A stretch of 64,000 nt of DNA from Vanrija pseudolonga (GCF_020906515.1 NC_085852.1:2728001-2792000); one strand, 5' to 3'. Counted from the first letter of the stretch, positions 33,594 through 45,701 are shown. Notes: generated from the sequence alone by a model not told the origin. Translations and numbers: made by a program.

Positions 33594-36500
33594 TTACCGC
33601 TTGGCGCCGGTGCGGCGCTTGCCACGAAGGCTGTTCTTAGCTCCGCGGGCGGGCTTCGAAGGAATCGAGCCCTGGATGTACTTGACGAGCTCGTCGATCG
33701 AGCGCTCGGCGGCCTCGCCATCGGCGGTGGAAGCAGCCTCGCCGTCGGCAGGGGCGGCAGCAGACGCGCCGTTGACGGCGGTAGGAGGCTGGACAAGGAC
33801 ACGCTTCTTGCCACCGGCGGCAACTGGGGCAGGGGCACCAGTGCGAGCAGCCGCGAGGCGCTCAACGTGCTGCTTCTTCATCTGCTCCTGAGCGGCCTTC
33901 TGGCGCTCGACATTGTCGACAACGGCAGTAAGGAGCTCGACGTTCTTGGCAACCTCCTTGGTCTGGTTGTGCTCCTCGCCGTACTGGGCCTTGAAAATCT
34001 CAAGAGCGGCGTTGGACGACTCGAGAGCCTTGGCAAAGTCGCCGCCAAGGAAGTGAGCCTGGGTGAGCTGGTGGAGAGCCGAACCGTGCTGGGTGTGCTT
34101 GTCGCCAAACTGCTCGGCAGTGCGCTCCGCAGTCTGCTCGAGGAGCCTGATCGAGGTGGTATTCTCGTTGAGCGCCTGGAGAACAATACCAGCGTTGCTG
34201 AGGATGGTGTTGATCTCGGGGTGGTCGGGGCCGTGGATGACGTCCCAGAGCGAGAGCAGGTGGCGGAAGTAGCGGAGCGAAGCCTGCGAGTTGCCCTCGA
34301 GGTTCTCGAGCATGGCAAGCTGGAAGTAGTACGCAAGCGTGTCGGGGTGGTAGACACCGAGGGTACGCTCGGCAATGATGACGGCCTGGCGCTGGAGACG
34401 GAGACCAGTGCCAATGTCAAGGCCAAGGGGCTGCTCGGGGTCGGCGTTCTCCTGCTGGGCAAGCTGCTGGATCTTGATGCGAGCGAGCTGGTGGAGGGTG
34501 CTGGCGTACTGGTTGTACGCGGCGGCGACCTCGGGGTGGATCACGGTGTGGATCTGCTCGTAGAGCTGGATACCCTCGAGCATGAACTCGAGACCCATGT
34601 CGACCTGGCCGCGGTTGATGGTGCTGCGGCCAGCCTCGAAGATCTCCTCAGCGACCGAGACCGAAGGAGCCGTCGAGCGAACGAGAGGAATGAGGGTGAG
34701 AATGTCCTCAGGAGCAAAGGTGGTGGCGCGCTTGGCAGCCACGGGAGCCTTGCCCTTCTTGGCCTTCGGGGCGGCGGCAGGACGGTTCTCCTTGTCGCTC
34801 TCGCCGTTGGGGGCAGCGGCCTCGGCAACAGGCTCAAAGACGTAGTCCTGCTGAGCGAGCTGGAACGCGAAACGCGAAGCAAGCTCGCGGAGGAGCTGGG
34901 GGCGGCGAATGCCCTCGGTGAGGAAGGTCTCGTCAAGCTTCCAGCGGAAGCGAGTCTCAATCTCGCTGATAATCTCCTTGCGGACGGCCTCGGCGGTGAG
35001 CGAGACGTACTCGGGCTCGGTGGCGGGGCCAATGTCGACACGCTCGTAAACAGCCTTGGGGGAGGCGTTGACACGAGTACCGAGGAGGAGATTGAGGAAG
35101 TGCGAGACGGCAGCGGGGACCTGCTCGGGGAGGAGGCCGCGAACGAGGCGGCGGAGAATGTGCTTGGAGGCACGGAAGACCATCTCCTGGAGGACAATGT
35201 TCTTGAGGGAGCCGAGGTGGCCGACAGCGGCGCGCTTCTCGCCCTCGGGGCCCTTGGAGAACTGGTCAATGGTGGCAGCAAGGTGACCGAGGTAACGGAT
35301 GTTGATACCACGGGCGTGGAGGTGGCGAGTAAGCGAGGTACCGTCCATGATGCCCGAGGCGGCGCCAGTGAGGACGTCGAGGGCAACGGCGGGGACAGCG
35401 ATCGTGCGGAGGAAGACCGAAGCGTCGCGAACGGCCTTGATCGAGGGGTCGCTCTCGTCCGAGTACTTGGAAGGAGCAATGCCGTCGGCGCCCTTGTCGT
35501 CAACAAAGGCGTCGGGGTTGAAGCGGAGCTCAAACTCCTTCAGCGTGGCAATGGTCGAGGGGTCGATGGCGGGCTCCTCGGCAGCCTCGGGCTTCTTCTC
35601 ACCGTCGGCGGCGGTCTCACCCTCCTTCTCCTCGCTCTCACCGGCCTCGGCCTTCTTCTTGGCGGCCTGCTCAGCGGCGACGTTGCGGGCCCAGCGCTTG
35701 AGCTCGCTCTCCCAGAAGAGCTCAACAAGCTCGGGACGGAGAAGGGCGATACGGTGGGGGTAGACGGGGGCGTCGGCCTCGGCGTCAGGTCCAGCGAGCT
35801 TGCCGTTGTAGTCCTTCTCGAGCCACTCAATGTCAACAGGGTTGAGACGGGGGAGGTCAAGGAGGTAGCGACGGCCGTCCGAGCCGCGGAGACCCTTGAC
35901 CTCGGCGGAAGCGTAGAACTCGTGCTCCTTGCCGCCAGTCGTGACCTTGTGGGCGGCAAGGCGCTGGTGGGAAGCAATCTTCTCCATGACCTTGTGGGTG
36001 GCCTCGTCCCAGTGGGCTGTAGCAGTCTGCTCCGAGTCGACACCGTAGATGATGAGGGGGTTGGAGGTCGACTCGGCGGCAGCCTCGCTGACAGCGCCGT
36101 CAACCTTGACCCAGTCCTCCTTCTTCTCGGCACCCTCAGTCTCCTCAGCGGCAGGGGCCTCGCGACGAGCAAAGATACCGGGCAGAACCGACTGGCACAC
36201 CCAGCGCTCACCCTGCCAGTCGACAACGGTGTGGCCGAGGAGGTAGGCACCGTCAACGTCGAGACGGTTCAGCAGACGGACACCCTCGGCGTCCTTGGCG
36301 TGCGAAACGTGGGCAGCAGCGTCACCACCGAGGTGAGAGTAGGCGTCGATCGAGTCGATGGCCTTGGTGACAAAGATGTTGGCGTGGAGCCACATGTGCG
36401 AGCGGCTGGGCTCGTTGGGGTTGAGGGCGACGACGTCACCGCGAGCAACGGCGTTGACGGCGCGGAGCGAAGCCTGGGTGAACTCGGCCCAAGTCTTCTG

Positions 36501-37908
36501 AGCCATGCGCTCGCGGAAGACGCGCTCCTGCATGGTCGAGTGGGGGAGCTCCTTGACACCCTGGATCTCCTCGTTCCAGTCACGAGCCGAGTCGAGCGCG
36601 TCAGGAACGGTGGCACCCGAGTGGAGGTACGCAAGCTGGGTGCGGAGGACGTCGGGGACAGTGTCGGGCTTGGGGGCCGAAACGAGCCATGGGTAGGCGG
36701 GTTCGGCCTGGGGAAGGGCGACAGTGGAGAGGGGGTCGAGGGCAGGAGGGGCCGACGAGAGCGAGGGGAGCGCAAAGATGCGCTCCGAGAAGAGGGGCGA
36801 GAGCGAGTGGAGGAGGTCGATCAGGCTGTGGGTAGGGGCAGCAGCCGAGTCGCGGGGAGAGGGGTCAAAGTTGTTGACGTTCGACTTGGACGCGTACCAG
36901 CCGCGCGACGTGCAGACGAGGGTGTAGACGTCGCCCTCGAGGATCGAGACCTGGAGGTAGAGCTGGTGGCCCTGCTGGCGGAGGTGGGCAGGGGGAGGGT
37001 TGAAAGGCGACAGCTGGATCGAGCGGAGGGTGGGGAGGACCTCGACAGGGGCCTGGGCGACAGGCAGCTTGGACAGAGGAACCGACGACCATCCCTTCCA
37101 GTCGGAGAAGGCGTTGGCCTGCTGGGCAGGAATCTCCTTCTTCACCTTGACGACCTCCTTCTTGCCGACCTTGCCCTTGCGAGCAGAGGGAAGGGCGACC
37201 TCGACCTCCTCGTAGACGGTCTCGGTCGAGCCCAGAGTAGCGGAGAGGCCGTCACGGACCGACTCGAAGATGGTAGCGCCGGGCGCGATGCCCTGGGGCG
37301 TCGAGAGGGTGTGGACAGTGGTACCAACTGGCTCAATGTAGTCGAGCAGGCGGATAATCGCCTGGCGGGCAGCACCCTCGGTGTACGCCTCTGCAAGCGT
37401 GAGCTACCAACCGACGCTCGCGACTCACCCTTGACGGCCTCGAGGACACGCTCGCCGTCCTCGGCAACGTGCTCAAAGACCTCGCCGACCTCGATCCAGT
37501 CGCTCAGCTTCTCGCCGGCAAAGATCTCAATGCCGTCCTTGGACTGGCCAAGGGGCTCGGCAGAGCGCTGGCCGGGGAGACGGAGCGAGAAGGGGCCGAG
37601 CCAGTAGCCGCCAACCCACTCGCTCACGTTGAGCTTGAGCTCCTGGATAGTCTCTCCAGGCTGGGGGTAGAGGGTGATGGAGGCGAACGACTCGTTCTCG
37701 GTGGGCTTGGGAAGCGTCCGGGCATTGCTGGGCTTGGGCAGACGAATGGTGACCGGAGGAACTGTGGCGGTTAGTCTACCTGATCCTTGGCGGCCGTGAA
37801 TGAGGACTTGCCGGTGACCTGCTCCTCGACGGCCTCGGCAGCGTCGACCTGCTCCTCAGCGACGGCCTCGGGGGCGACGGCGTCGGGCTTGACCTCGTTG
37901 TCAGACAT
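33594..37908 (-). CDS. CLU1: Clustered mitochondria protein CLU1/TIF31 (Clu, eIF3-associated), 1408 aa
   Basis: Large cytosolic RNA-binding protein needed for normal mitochondrial distribution, also found with eIF3. Exons 37908-37812, 37761-37429 and 37390-33594 sum to 1409 codons including stop. The CLU-N part (VPPVTIRLPKP to SDWIEVGEVFEHVAEDGERV) is in exons 1-2. The CLU domain follows, with DWNEEIQGVKELP and RMAQKTWAEFTQASLRAVNA. The TPR region is at ~34.6-33.9 kb (HPEVAAAYNQYASTLHQLAR, HPDTLAYYFQLAMLEN, HGSALHQLTQAHFLGGDF). The C-terminus is basic (RGAKNSLRGKRRTGAKR). Exon 1 joins exon 2 in frame only if a GC-AG intron is used. Codon use is strongly biased, leaving a very long open frame on the opposite strand. 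Confidence 0.95.
37762..37811 (-). other. GC-AG intron in CLU1
   Basis: A 50-bp intron with donor G|GCAAGT and acceptor CCACAG, and an ACTAAC branch site 10 bases before the end. The nearby GTAGAC donor would give an 18-nt intron that leaves the wrong frame. With the GC donor the joined exons read VTVPPVTIRLP and the whole CDS is a multiple of three. Confidence 0.7.
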
Positions 37909-40123
37909 GAGGGGCCACGGCTACGACGGGGGTGGCTGTCGACCAGGGAAAAGTGTGTTTTGCCGATACGACGGAGGGGGGAAAAAGCAGACGACCTGGT
38001 GGTGAGCTGCTTTGTCTGCACCGGCTTTTGAGGGACGGAACAGAGGGTACCTCTGGTGTAAGAGGTGGTCCTTGAGTGACTGGGATCAAGAGAGGGAGCC
38101 TCTTGAGGGGGGTAGAGTGTGGAGTAGACCAGGAGGTTGGGTTGAGTTGCGCCGAGTGAGATGGTGGACTTTTTCGGCGGAGCATCCATCTCACCCACCA
38201 CACCAAACGGGCGGACCGGGTCTTGGAAAAGGTGGGGTCCCGTGTTTGATTGGACATTTCAAGAGAATTGTATTGGATAACGGGGTGGGTCATTACAAAC
38301 GGAATCAAATGGATTAACCCTTTGTTAGGCTGCTTTACGCGGGTGTAACCGGACGTTGAGTACAGGGCGACATTCGTGGTCCACAGTTGGCGTTGGCGGG
38401 TATGAGGCAGCCACGGGGGCGGTAGTGGTGACAACCTCGTCGTGTGCCGACATGGTTGATATCTATAGGAGGATGAGTCCACAAACACGGCGAGCGGAAA
38501 TGATGGATTCTATCGGCGCAATGTGGGCCGGCGTCGCACGCACATGCACTCCGGCCCGTGTACGAGCGATATCGCGACCGCGATTGCTGGGCGGGGAGAA
38601 ATGGTGCCGTCTCCTAAGCTTGGCCTATCTTCCTCTACGAAGCAGCGTAAATGTGACCCAGCATACCACGGTAACCAAAAGGTATCTCGGATGCTGGAGA
38701 GATCCACGACCACGAGCTAGAGGATCCGGACGGCTTCACGACCAGACGTGTGGCGATGACATCGCGGCTCTAGCCGCCTCCTCACCGGATGGGATTGACC
38801 GACACCCTGCACTGGCCTCATCTCGGTCATCATCCCGAGGCTGCAGCACTGTCATCTTCCAGAACTCATCGTATCGGGTACCGTTTGCCACAAACCTACT
38901 CTACTGTGCAGCTCGCCGGTGAACAATCACAACGGCATCGTGAATGCGGGGGAAGCCAAGCTAGTGCGGGGATATTGCATCACGTGTGGTCGTCATTGTG
39001 GCACGAACCGATCGCCGAAGTTGCAGGAGGCAGCAGGCCGCAATGCCGCTTGCTAGCCGACTCCTCGGCCAACGTGCACTCACCCACTACCTACTTTTTA
39101 GTGGCCGTGCCAACCGAGGTCAAAGTGGCATCGCAGCATCGCAACAAAGCCCGCCAAGATCGTCGTCAGCAATCAGAAAGCGGCCAGGGACCGCGCTTGT
39201 TCATTGCCAGGAACTCATGAAAGCTGCTCTTCGTATGTCTGTGGCGAGGGCACATTGGGGACTGTCCGCGGAACCTGGCACTGTAACTGTAAATGACGGC
39301 GAGGTGGACTGTGCTGTTGTCGACACGACTTGTCTGATGGACCGGGCTGCAGGGGACGTGGTACAGGGCTGACTGGACCGCTGTACCGCGGTGCAGGTTG
39401 ACGGGTCTGACGGATAGATTACGGCAAAGCCCGTATTCCCTGCGGCACCGCCTGCCTGCGCCGCCGCCGCCGCCGCCTACGCCGAGCCGCCACAACGATT
39501 TGATAGCGGTGATCGCTGTCGCGTCTGTGCTTTGCTGGCAGCATAGTCATCATCGCAAAGGTGTAAACAATCACCAGGCGTGAGTCAGCGTGCGCATGCT
39601 GTTGACCGGGGGTGGGCAGTGCAGTGTGTGTACCTGGGCGGCTGAGTGCCGACTGAATAATGACTGAATCATTGCATTCGGTCCAGGTGGGATTTCTAAA
39701 CTAGGCCCAAAGTTGGGTTGTTGTTGCTTGACTGTGATCCGTGACCGAGGACGGGAAGGAATGCTGACGCTGCAGTGGTGTGCTGCCGGCGGAATCTATC
39801 TGGCCTGGCTGGCTGGCTGGCTGGTGTAGCGCGGCCAGTGGGTGTCGACGTGGAGGTAGGTGGGAACTTGTAGCTGGCCAGGGACGCCGCACCGCCAAAC
39901 GCGGGCACGGCGCCAGCCGCGGGGCCACTTACCGCACGCGTCGCAGCGGCTATCTTCCCCCCTATGCCCTCGCCCTCCTACCCTCCCCCCCCGACAGCCA
40001 CGTACCACCACGTACCACCACCCGCACTTCTTATTTCTCGTCTTTGTCAACACTCTCTTTCTCCTTTTCCTCACTCATACCCTCCTTCTCACCTCCCACG
40101 GCCCGGCCCCCTCCTGTATCGAT
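37909..40123. other. 2.2-kb divergent intergenic region, no supported gene
   Basis: Between the CLU1 and PDI starts. A frame from ATG 38452 to ~38922 (~156 codons) is open, but it has atypical codons and no domain, so it is not called. Simple repeats occur near 39460 (CCG) and 39800 (GGCT). The CT-rich stretch 40040-40110 is probably the PDI leader. Confidence 0.4.
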
Positions 40124-41765
40124 ATGAAGCTCCCTCTCCTCAAGCTCCTCGCGCTCCTCCCCGCGGTCCTCGCCGCCAGCGACGTCATTGACCTCACCAA
40201 GGCCTCGTTCAAGACCGAGATTGACACTGCCGACCTCGCCCTCGTCGAGTGAGTATCTTGACACGCGCCGCTGGGTGATCTGGAGCCGTCTCGGCACGTC
40301 GCGTAATGAGCGCGGGCTCTGGAGCTGCCCCGATCACCCCAACGTGTGGCATCACACATCTCGACAACCCGGCTGACTCATCAGGTTCTTCGCCCCATGG
40401 TGTGGCCACTGCAAGAACCTTGCGCCCCACTACGAGGAGGCTGCTACCATCCTCAAGAAGAGCGGCATCAAGCTCGCCAAGGTCGACTGCACCGAGGAGC
40501 AGGACCTCTGCGGTGACTTTGAGGTCAACGGCTACCCTACCCTCAAGGTCTTCCGCAACGGTACCCCCACCGAGTACAACGGTCCCCGCAAGGCCGACGG
40601 CATCGTCTCGTACATGAACAAGCAGAACCTCCCTGCTGTTACCGAGCTCACCGCCGAGACCCACGACGACTTCACCAAGGTCGACCCCGTTGTTGTCATT
40701 GCCTACGGTGACAAGAAGAACGCCATCCCCGCCTCGTTCGAGGAGTACGCCAACTCGGCCCGTGACAACTTTGTCTTTGGCAAGTTTGAGGGCGCTCCCC
40801 CCGCCTCGGCCCCCAAGAAGGCCAAGGCCGGCTCGATTGTTCTCTACCGTGACTTTGACGAGCCCGTCATCTTCGCCGGCAAGAGCGCCGATGTCAAGAA
40901 GGAGGACCTCGCCGAGTGGGTCAAGACCCAGTCGCTTCCCATCTTCGCGGAGCTTGGCCCCGAGAACTTTGGCGCCTACGCCGAGCACGGTCTCCCCATC
41001 GCTTACCTGTTCGCCGACCCCGAGGACGTCAAGGGCCGCACCGCCATCACCGACTCTCTCAAGGACATCACCTCGACCCTCCGTGGCCTTATTAACTTTG
41101 TCTGGATTGACGGTGTCAAGTTTGCCGACTACGGCAAGTCGCTTGGTGGCAAGACCGACAAGCTCCCCGTCTTCATTGTTCAGAACCTCGGCACCCAGGC
41201 CAAGTACGTCCTCGAGAAGGAAACGACCGCCGCCAACATTGAGAAGTTCGTCAAGGACGTTGTCGACGGTGTCGCCAAGCCCTTCGTCAAGTCTGAGCCT
41301 ATTCCCGAGTCGCAGGACGGCCCCGTCTACCACCTGACCAACGCCGGCTGGAACAACCTGTTTGACGACAAGGAGAAGGACATCTTTGTCGAGTTCTACG
41401 CTCCCTGGTGCGGTCACTGCCAGCGTCTTGCCCCCATCTGGGACCAGCTTGGCGAGGAGTACAAGAACTCTGGTGTTGTCATCGCCAAGATGGACGCCCA
41501 GGAGAACGACCTCCCCGCCGACACTCCTTTCCAGATCCAGGGCTTCCCTACGCTCAAGTTCCGCGCCGCTGGCACCACCGAGTTCATTGACTACGCTGGC
41601 GACCGCTCTCTCGAGAGCCTCCAGGAGTTCATTGTTGAGCACGGCAAGACCAAGTCGGCTGCTGAGAAGCGCGCCGCCGCCGACTCTAGCCTTGACGAGG
41701 AGTTCGAGTCTGCTGTCGCCGACGCCAAGGAGCCCAAGGAGTCTGCTGCCCACGACGAGCTCTAA
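40124..41765 (+). CDS. PDI1: Protein disulfide isomerase, 501 aa
   Basis: ER-lumen oxidoreductase that forms and rearranges disulfides. Exons 40124-40248 and 40385-41765 join in frame over a 136-bp intron. The signal peptide is MKLPLLKLLALLPAVLAAS. Domain order is a-b-b'-a'. The first thioredoxin site is FFAPWCGHCKNLAP, starting right after the intron; the second is FYAPWCGHCQRLAP at ~41390-41430. Cis-Pro motifs GYPTLKVF and GFPTLKF are present. The C-terminus is acidic and ends in HDEL for ER retention. Codon use is highly biased, suggesting strong expression; the complement of much of the gene is also open. Confidence 0.97.
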
Positions 41766-42225
41766 GCTTGTAGTACTGTATACCAAAACCACATATGCAC
41801 CGCATCGATAGTAGCAGTAGCAGGAGTTGGACACGCGGAGGAGCGACTGCTCAGACGCTGCAACGCCAAGAAGGCCGACTATTGTCCCATGGCGTTGGTG
41901 ACATCGCGTCCGGCTTCTGTCCCGAGCCTCTGTACCGAACCTGCCGAGCATGCCGAACTGCTGCCCAGAACAAGACATGCATACCGTCCACCACAGAACA
42001 GTCCATCTGCACGGCCAAAGCGTGCCTAGATGTGCCGCTGGACCGTCAGTGCCACTCGCACCCAACTGCTCGCACCCGCCACGCCACATGTCGGCATTAG
42101 CCCCGGGAAACTTCTGAATCCGTCGACGTCCCAGCCTGGGCTGGGTACGCTCGCGGGCTCCACTGTCCATCTCAGAGTTGGACATCCTCTCATTGCTCCT
42201 CCAGCCACCGTCAGAAAACCAACAA
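41766..42225. other. Spacer and promoter of eL41
   Basis: 460 bp from the PDI stop to the 5' leader of the eL41 gene. No gene is seen. Confidence 0.4.
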
Positions 42226-42410
42226 GTGAGTAGGCAGCGCACGGCACAACGAGCTCGAGGGAGGACGACACGGCGAGCAAGGAGGTACGGCGGGGCGGTC
42301 TCGACCAGCTCTCGTTGCCGCCGTACCGACTTTTCTCGCCGGCCGTCACTCTTCCTCGAGCTCTTTTCCCGGCGCACACTTTTGTCCAAGAACACTCCTA
42401 ACCATCCCAG
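42226..42410 (+). other. Probable 5'-UTR intron of the eL41 gene
   Basis: Donor GTGAGT at 42226, CTAAC branch site at ~42398 and acceptor CCCAG at 42410, one base before the ATG. Leader introns are common in fungal ribosomal protein genes. Confidence 0.55.
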
Positions 42411-42411
42411 G

Positions 42412-42489
42412 ATGCGTGACAAGTGGCGCAAGAAGCGTATGCGTAAGCTCCGTCGCAAGAGGAGAAAGATGAGGGCTCGTTCCAAGTGA
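42412..42489 (+). CDS. RPL41: Ribosomal protein eL41, 25 aa
   Basis: The sequence MRDKWRKKRMRKLRRKRRKM then RARSK is the near-invariant 25-residue eL41 peptide of the large subunit, 17 of 25 residues being Arg or Lys. As genomic DNA it reads to TGA at 42487-42489. A good donor (GTGAGT) overlaps the last Lys codon and stop. Splicing it to the CCCCCAG ending at ~42539 gives AA|G TAA, which encodes the same last Lys and a different stop codon. Thus spliced and unspliced messages encode the same protein. The gene is easily missed because of its length. Confidence 0.95.
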   Translation: MRDKWRKKRMRKLRRKRRKMRARSK

Positions 42490-43360
42490 GTGATAGTTGC
42501 TGTAGTCGCACACGACCACCGGCTAACCCGCGCCCCCAGGTAAACGACTCGCGCACGAACGCTTGACCGCGGCGTCTGCCAACCAACAACCAATGCTCGA
42601 CGTGGGCCCGACTTTTGCCTGATCGCAAGAAAAGAGAAAAGAAAAACTGGATACATATCGCGTGCTGTGAGGAGGGAGGTGGTGCCCGGGCTGGGCTGGA
42701 TAGCAGTCGTGAAACTCGCCCAAGGCTTGTTCTTCCACCAGATGAATTGGCTACAGGCAATATGTGGGGCGGAGGTCATGGGGCGACTGACATGTGACGG
42801 CTGCAAGCTAGCTGCAAGGCGAGGGGGCGAGGCTCGGCGGTCGGAGAGGGGCGCAGAGAAGGTGTGCGTAAATGGAGGCCTAAGGGTGCCGCGGCGCCGC
42901 CAGTTGCAGATCGTGTGGGCGGCGCTGCAAAGTGTAGTCGTCGAGCCCACCCCTATAGTACACCAGATGCACTCGCGCTACAGATGCGTCTCGTCGCTGC
43001 CTCACGCCGCGAGACGTGCTGCTGCATTCGTGTCTCGACGCACCCCGCTGCACCGCGACGTGTCTGTCTGCTGCACCAGGCCGCGTTGACCCGCATGACC
43101 CGCCACGACCTCACGTGACCTGGCCCACTTGTGGAGGTGGTCCGACGAACATTTGTTGATACGCGCTCCATCCCGCCGTTGCCATCTGTACAACTAATCC
43201 CAATGGTGAGCGCGGCGTGTAGACGGCACTGACGCGACAGGCGGACGACAGCGAGGTGGGCCGGGACGATCCTCGCACCGTTGTTGTCGTATGCTGACGC
43301 TGACGCTTTGACCCGTCGTCCGTCCCCGTCCTCTTACAACACATCACCACTCGTCGCCCC
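42490..43360. other. Intergenic region, including the possible eL41 terminal intron
   Basis: 42487-42539 may be the last eL41 intron. Beyond that there is no recognised gene up to 43360. Confidence 0.4.
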
Positions 43361-44598
43361 ATGCCGCCGCCCCCGTCGCGACCACAGCACGCGTCCAAGA
43401 GGGCACGCCCGAACGTCGGATCGGCGCTGCGCAAGGGCCCGCCCGGGCCAGACTTTGCAAAGGGCGTCAAGTACTGGGACGCTGTGGAGGCGAGCGTCGA
43501 CGGCGTGCTCGGCGGCTTCGGCAACGGCGTGAGTAGCTTGCCTTCGTGTTTACAAGCTGCCGCTGACATCCCCAGCCCGTGCCGCACATCGACCAGCTCT
43601 CGTCGCGTCTCTTCCTCCTCTCCCTCCTGCCGCAGCTGCACACGTTCGACTCGCCGCTGACGCCCAACCCGCCCCCGCGGCCGGCGTACCGCCTGACGGC
43701 GCTCGACGTCGGCGCCGGCATCGGGCGCGTGACGAACAAGGTGCTCCTACCGCTCTTTGATGACGTGGTGCTCGCCGAGCCGGTCAAGCACTTTATCGAC
43801 GAGGCCGAGCGCGCCGCGGCGGCGGGCGAGTGGCGCGAGCTGCCGCGCCTCGGCAAGATCAGGGACGAGGAGGAGGGCAAGGAGAATGCGCGCCGCGTCG
43901 CCGAGCTTAACAAGGGCCGCGGGAAGCGCGTCTGGTTCACGAGGGTTGGGCTCCAGCAGCTCAACCCAGCGTATCCCGCGCGCGGGGTCGAGGAGCACAG
44001 CGTCGTCGGCGAGGCGCGCACAGGTGACGACGGCGGCGCGTTTGGGGACGCCGAGGCGGCCGTCCAGTACGATCTGTGAGTGGGGGGTGGGGGAACTTGC
44101 GTGCTAACAGCTGCAGTATCTGGTGCCAGTGGTGCTTGGGTGGGTGTCCAGCTTCAATGATTGAACCCAGACTAACTCCCCAGGCCACCTGACCCACGCC
44201 GACCTCGTCGCGTTCCTGCGCCGCGCCAAGGCGTCTCTCCGCGTCAGCGCCGACATTGCCGAGGAAGCCAGCCCGTACGGCCAGCCTCTGATCATGGTCA
44301 AGGAGAACTGCTGCGAGGACGGTCCCGACGGCAAGGGCAACGAGTTCCTCGACGAGGAGGACTCGAGTCTGACGAGGTAGGTGTGGTGGTGTGGCACTGT
44401 TCCCTGCGCTACGGCCCACTGACACCCACGCCCCAGGTCCAACGGCAAGTGGCTCGAGGTCTTCGAGGAGGCCGGACTCAAGGTCGTCAAGGAGGAGGTC
44501 CAGGAGGGCCTCCCGAACGAGCTGTTCACCGTCAAGACGTGAGTCGGTCGTGCATGCGTTCATTCTCACTGACGCCTCCCAGCTGGGCAATTCGATAG
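43361..44598 (+). CDS. Alpha N-terminal protein methyltransferase (Ntm1/Tae1), 333 aa
   Basis: SAM-dependent enzyme that methylates the exposed N-terminal amine of X-P-K proteins, including ribosomal proteins. Exons 43361-43528, 43576-44075, 44117-44139, 44184-44376, 44437-44538 and 44583-44598 join in frame. The third exon is only 23 bp, the last 16 bp. VKYWDAVEASVDGVLGGFG is the family start. ALDVGAGIGRVTNKVLLPLF is the SAM loop and DLIWCQWCLGHLTHADL the substrate-site segment. LIMVKENCC and FLDEEDSSLTRS complete the signature. An insertion of ~60 residues follows motif II compared with human NTMT1. eL32 lies next to it. Confidence 0.92.
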
Positions 44599-45038
44599 TT
44601 GGTCCGGGGCTCCATAGTAGACATTTTTGGTTCCGTCATGCATCTGTTCCCAGAATTGCCACGCTGCTTAGCGGCTTGAATCGCGTCGAAATGCCGAAAC
44701 GCCGCAGACACATTTTCGATGGACGATTTTGATCCCGCCTGCCATCCACTGCAGAGTGGTGCACTGTCGTCTGCTGGTCGCTGCAGCCGTCTGTCCGCCA
44801 GAGGTCGTCGACGAAACTGAAGAGGCGCACTGTGTTCTAACTAACCGTCAAGACCAGACAGGTGAGCCCAGCGCCGTCAACAACGACAGCGACGACAACG
44901 ACAAGGACCTAGTGCTGACAACGTGCGCCTCGTGTTTGCCCATTACCCGCGCTCTTGAAACTCGCCTCGTCTTCGCTGCTGTTCCTCGCGCTCTTAAATT
45001 CTTCTCGACGCCCTTCGACCACACACCCAACAGTCACG
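44599..45038. promoter_or_regulatory. Promoter region of eL32
   Basis: 440 bp upstream of the eL32 ATG, with a C/T-rich leader from ~44990. No gene is supported here. Confidence 0.4.
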
Positions 45039-45701
45039 ATGCCGTCCACCATCCCCATCGTCAAGAAGCGCACCAAGGTCTTCAAGCGCCACCAGTCGGA
45101 CCGCTACCACTCCGTCAAGGAGTCGTGGAGGAAGCCCAAGGGTATCGACAACCGCGTACGTGGATTTGGCGGGCATGGATTGTCGGGCGAGGAAGGGTTG
45201 AGAGGACGGGCTTGGATGAGGAGCAAGCGCTGTGGGACGGGCGAGCGGAGCAGCGACGTGCGCAGTGTGCAGCAGCGGTACTGTTGTCGCTGTGTACGCT
45301 GTTCGTGCGCCGTCGTACCGTCCCACTCGCGTGCAGCTTTTCCCTGCCGAACCACAAATCTTGAACCCCCTCGCCGACCCACGATACCATGCCAACAACC
45401 AAGTGAACCCCACTGACACCCCCCGCAGGTTCGTCGTCGCTTCAAGGGCCAGACCCCCATGCCCAAGATCGGTTACGGCTCGAACTCGAAGACCCGCCAC
45501 CTCCTCCCCTCGGGCCACAAGGAGATCCTCGTCCAGAACGTCAACGACCTCGAGCTCCTCCTCATGCACTCGGGCAAGTACGCCGCCGCCATCGGCCACG
45601 GTGTCTCGTCGAAGAAGCGCATCGAGATTGTCCAGCGCGCCAAGATCCTCGGCGTCAAGATCACCAACGCCGCCGCCAAGCTCCGCACTGAGGAGGCTTA
45701 A
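45039..45701 (+). CDS. RPL32: Ribosomal protein eL32, 129 aa
   Basis: Large-subunit protein. Exons 45039-45155 and 45429-45701 join in frame across a 273-bp intron, long for this window. The start is [20 protein letters not shown]; the middle [18 protein letters not shown] and [17 protein letters not shown], and the end [20 protein letters not shown], are typical. The ATG context is CACGATGCC. The long intron was inspected for a box C/D snoRNA; no convincing C and D pair was found. Confidence 0.97.

Noticed and set aside
33867-37607. 1246-codon open frame on the + strand
   Set aside because: It lies wholly opposite CLU1, whose exons, domains and length are certain. It reads as low-complexity Gly/Leu/Val/Glu and is explained by codon bias.
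37762-37779. 18-nt intron (GTAGACTAAC...CACAG) in CLU1
   Set aside because: Too short, and it leaves the wrong downstream frame. The overlapping 50-bp GC-AG intron keeps the frame.
38452-38922. 156-codon + strand frame
   Set aside because: No domain, no splice support, and codon choices unlike its neighbours. It may be chance.
40209-42950. 913-codon open frame on the minus strand
   Set aside because: It overlaps PDI and eL41 in antisense, lacks any domain, and is explained by codon bias of PDI.
45156-45428. Possible snoRNA in the long eL32 intron
   Set aside because: GGATGAGG and a single CTGA are weak box C/D matches and no terminal stem is visible.
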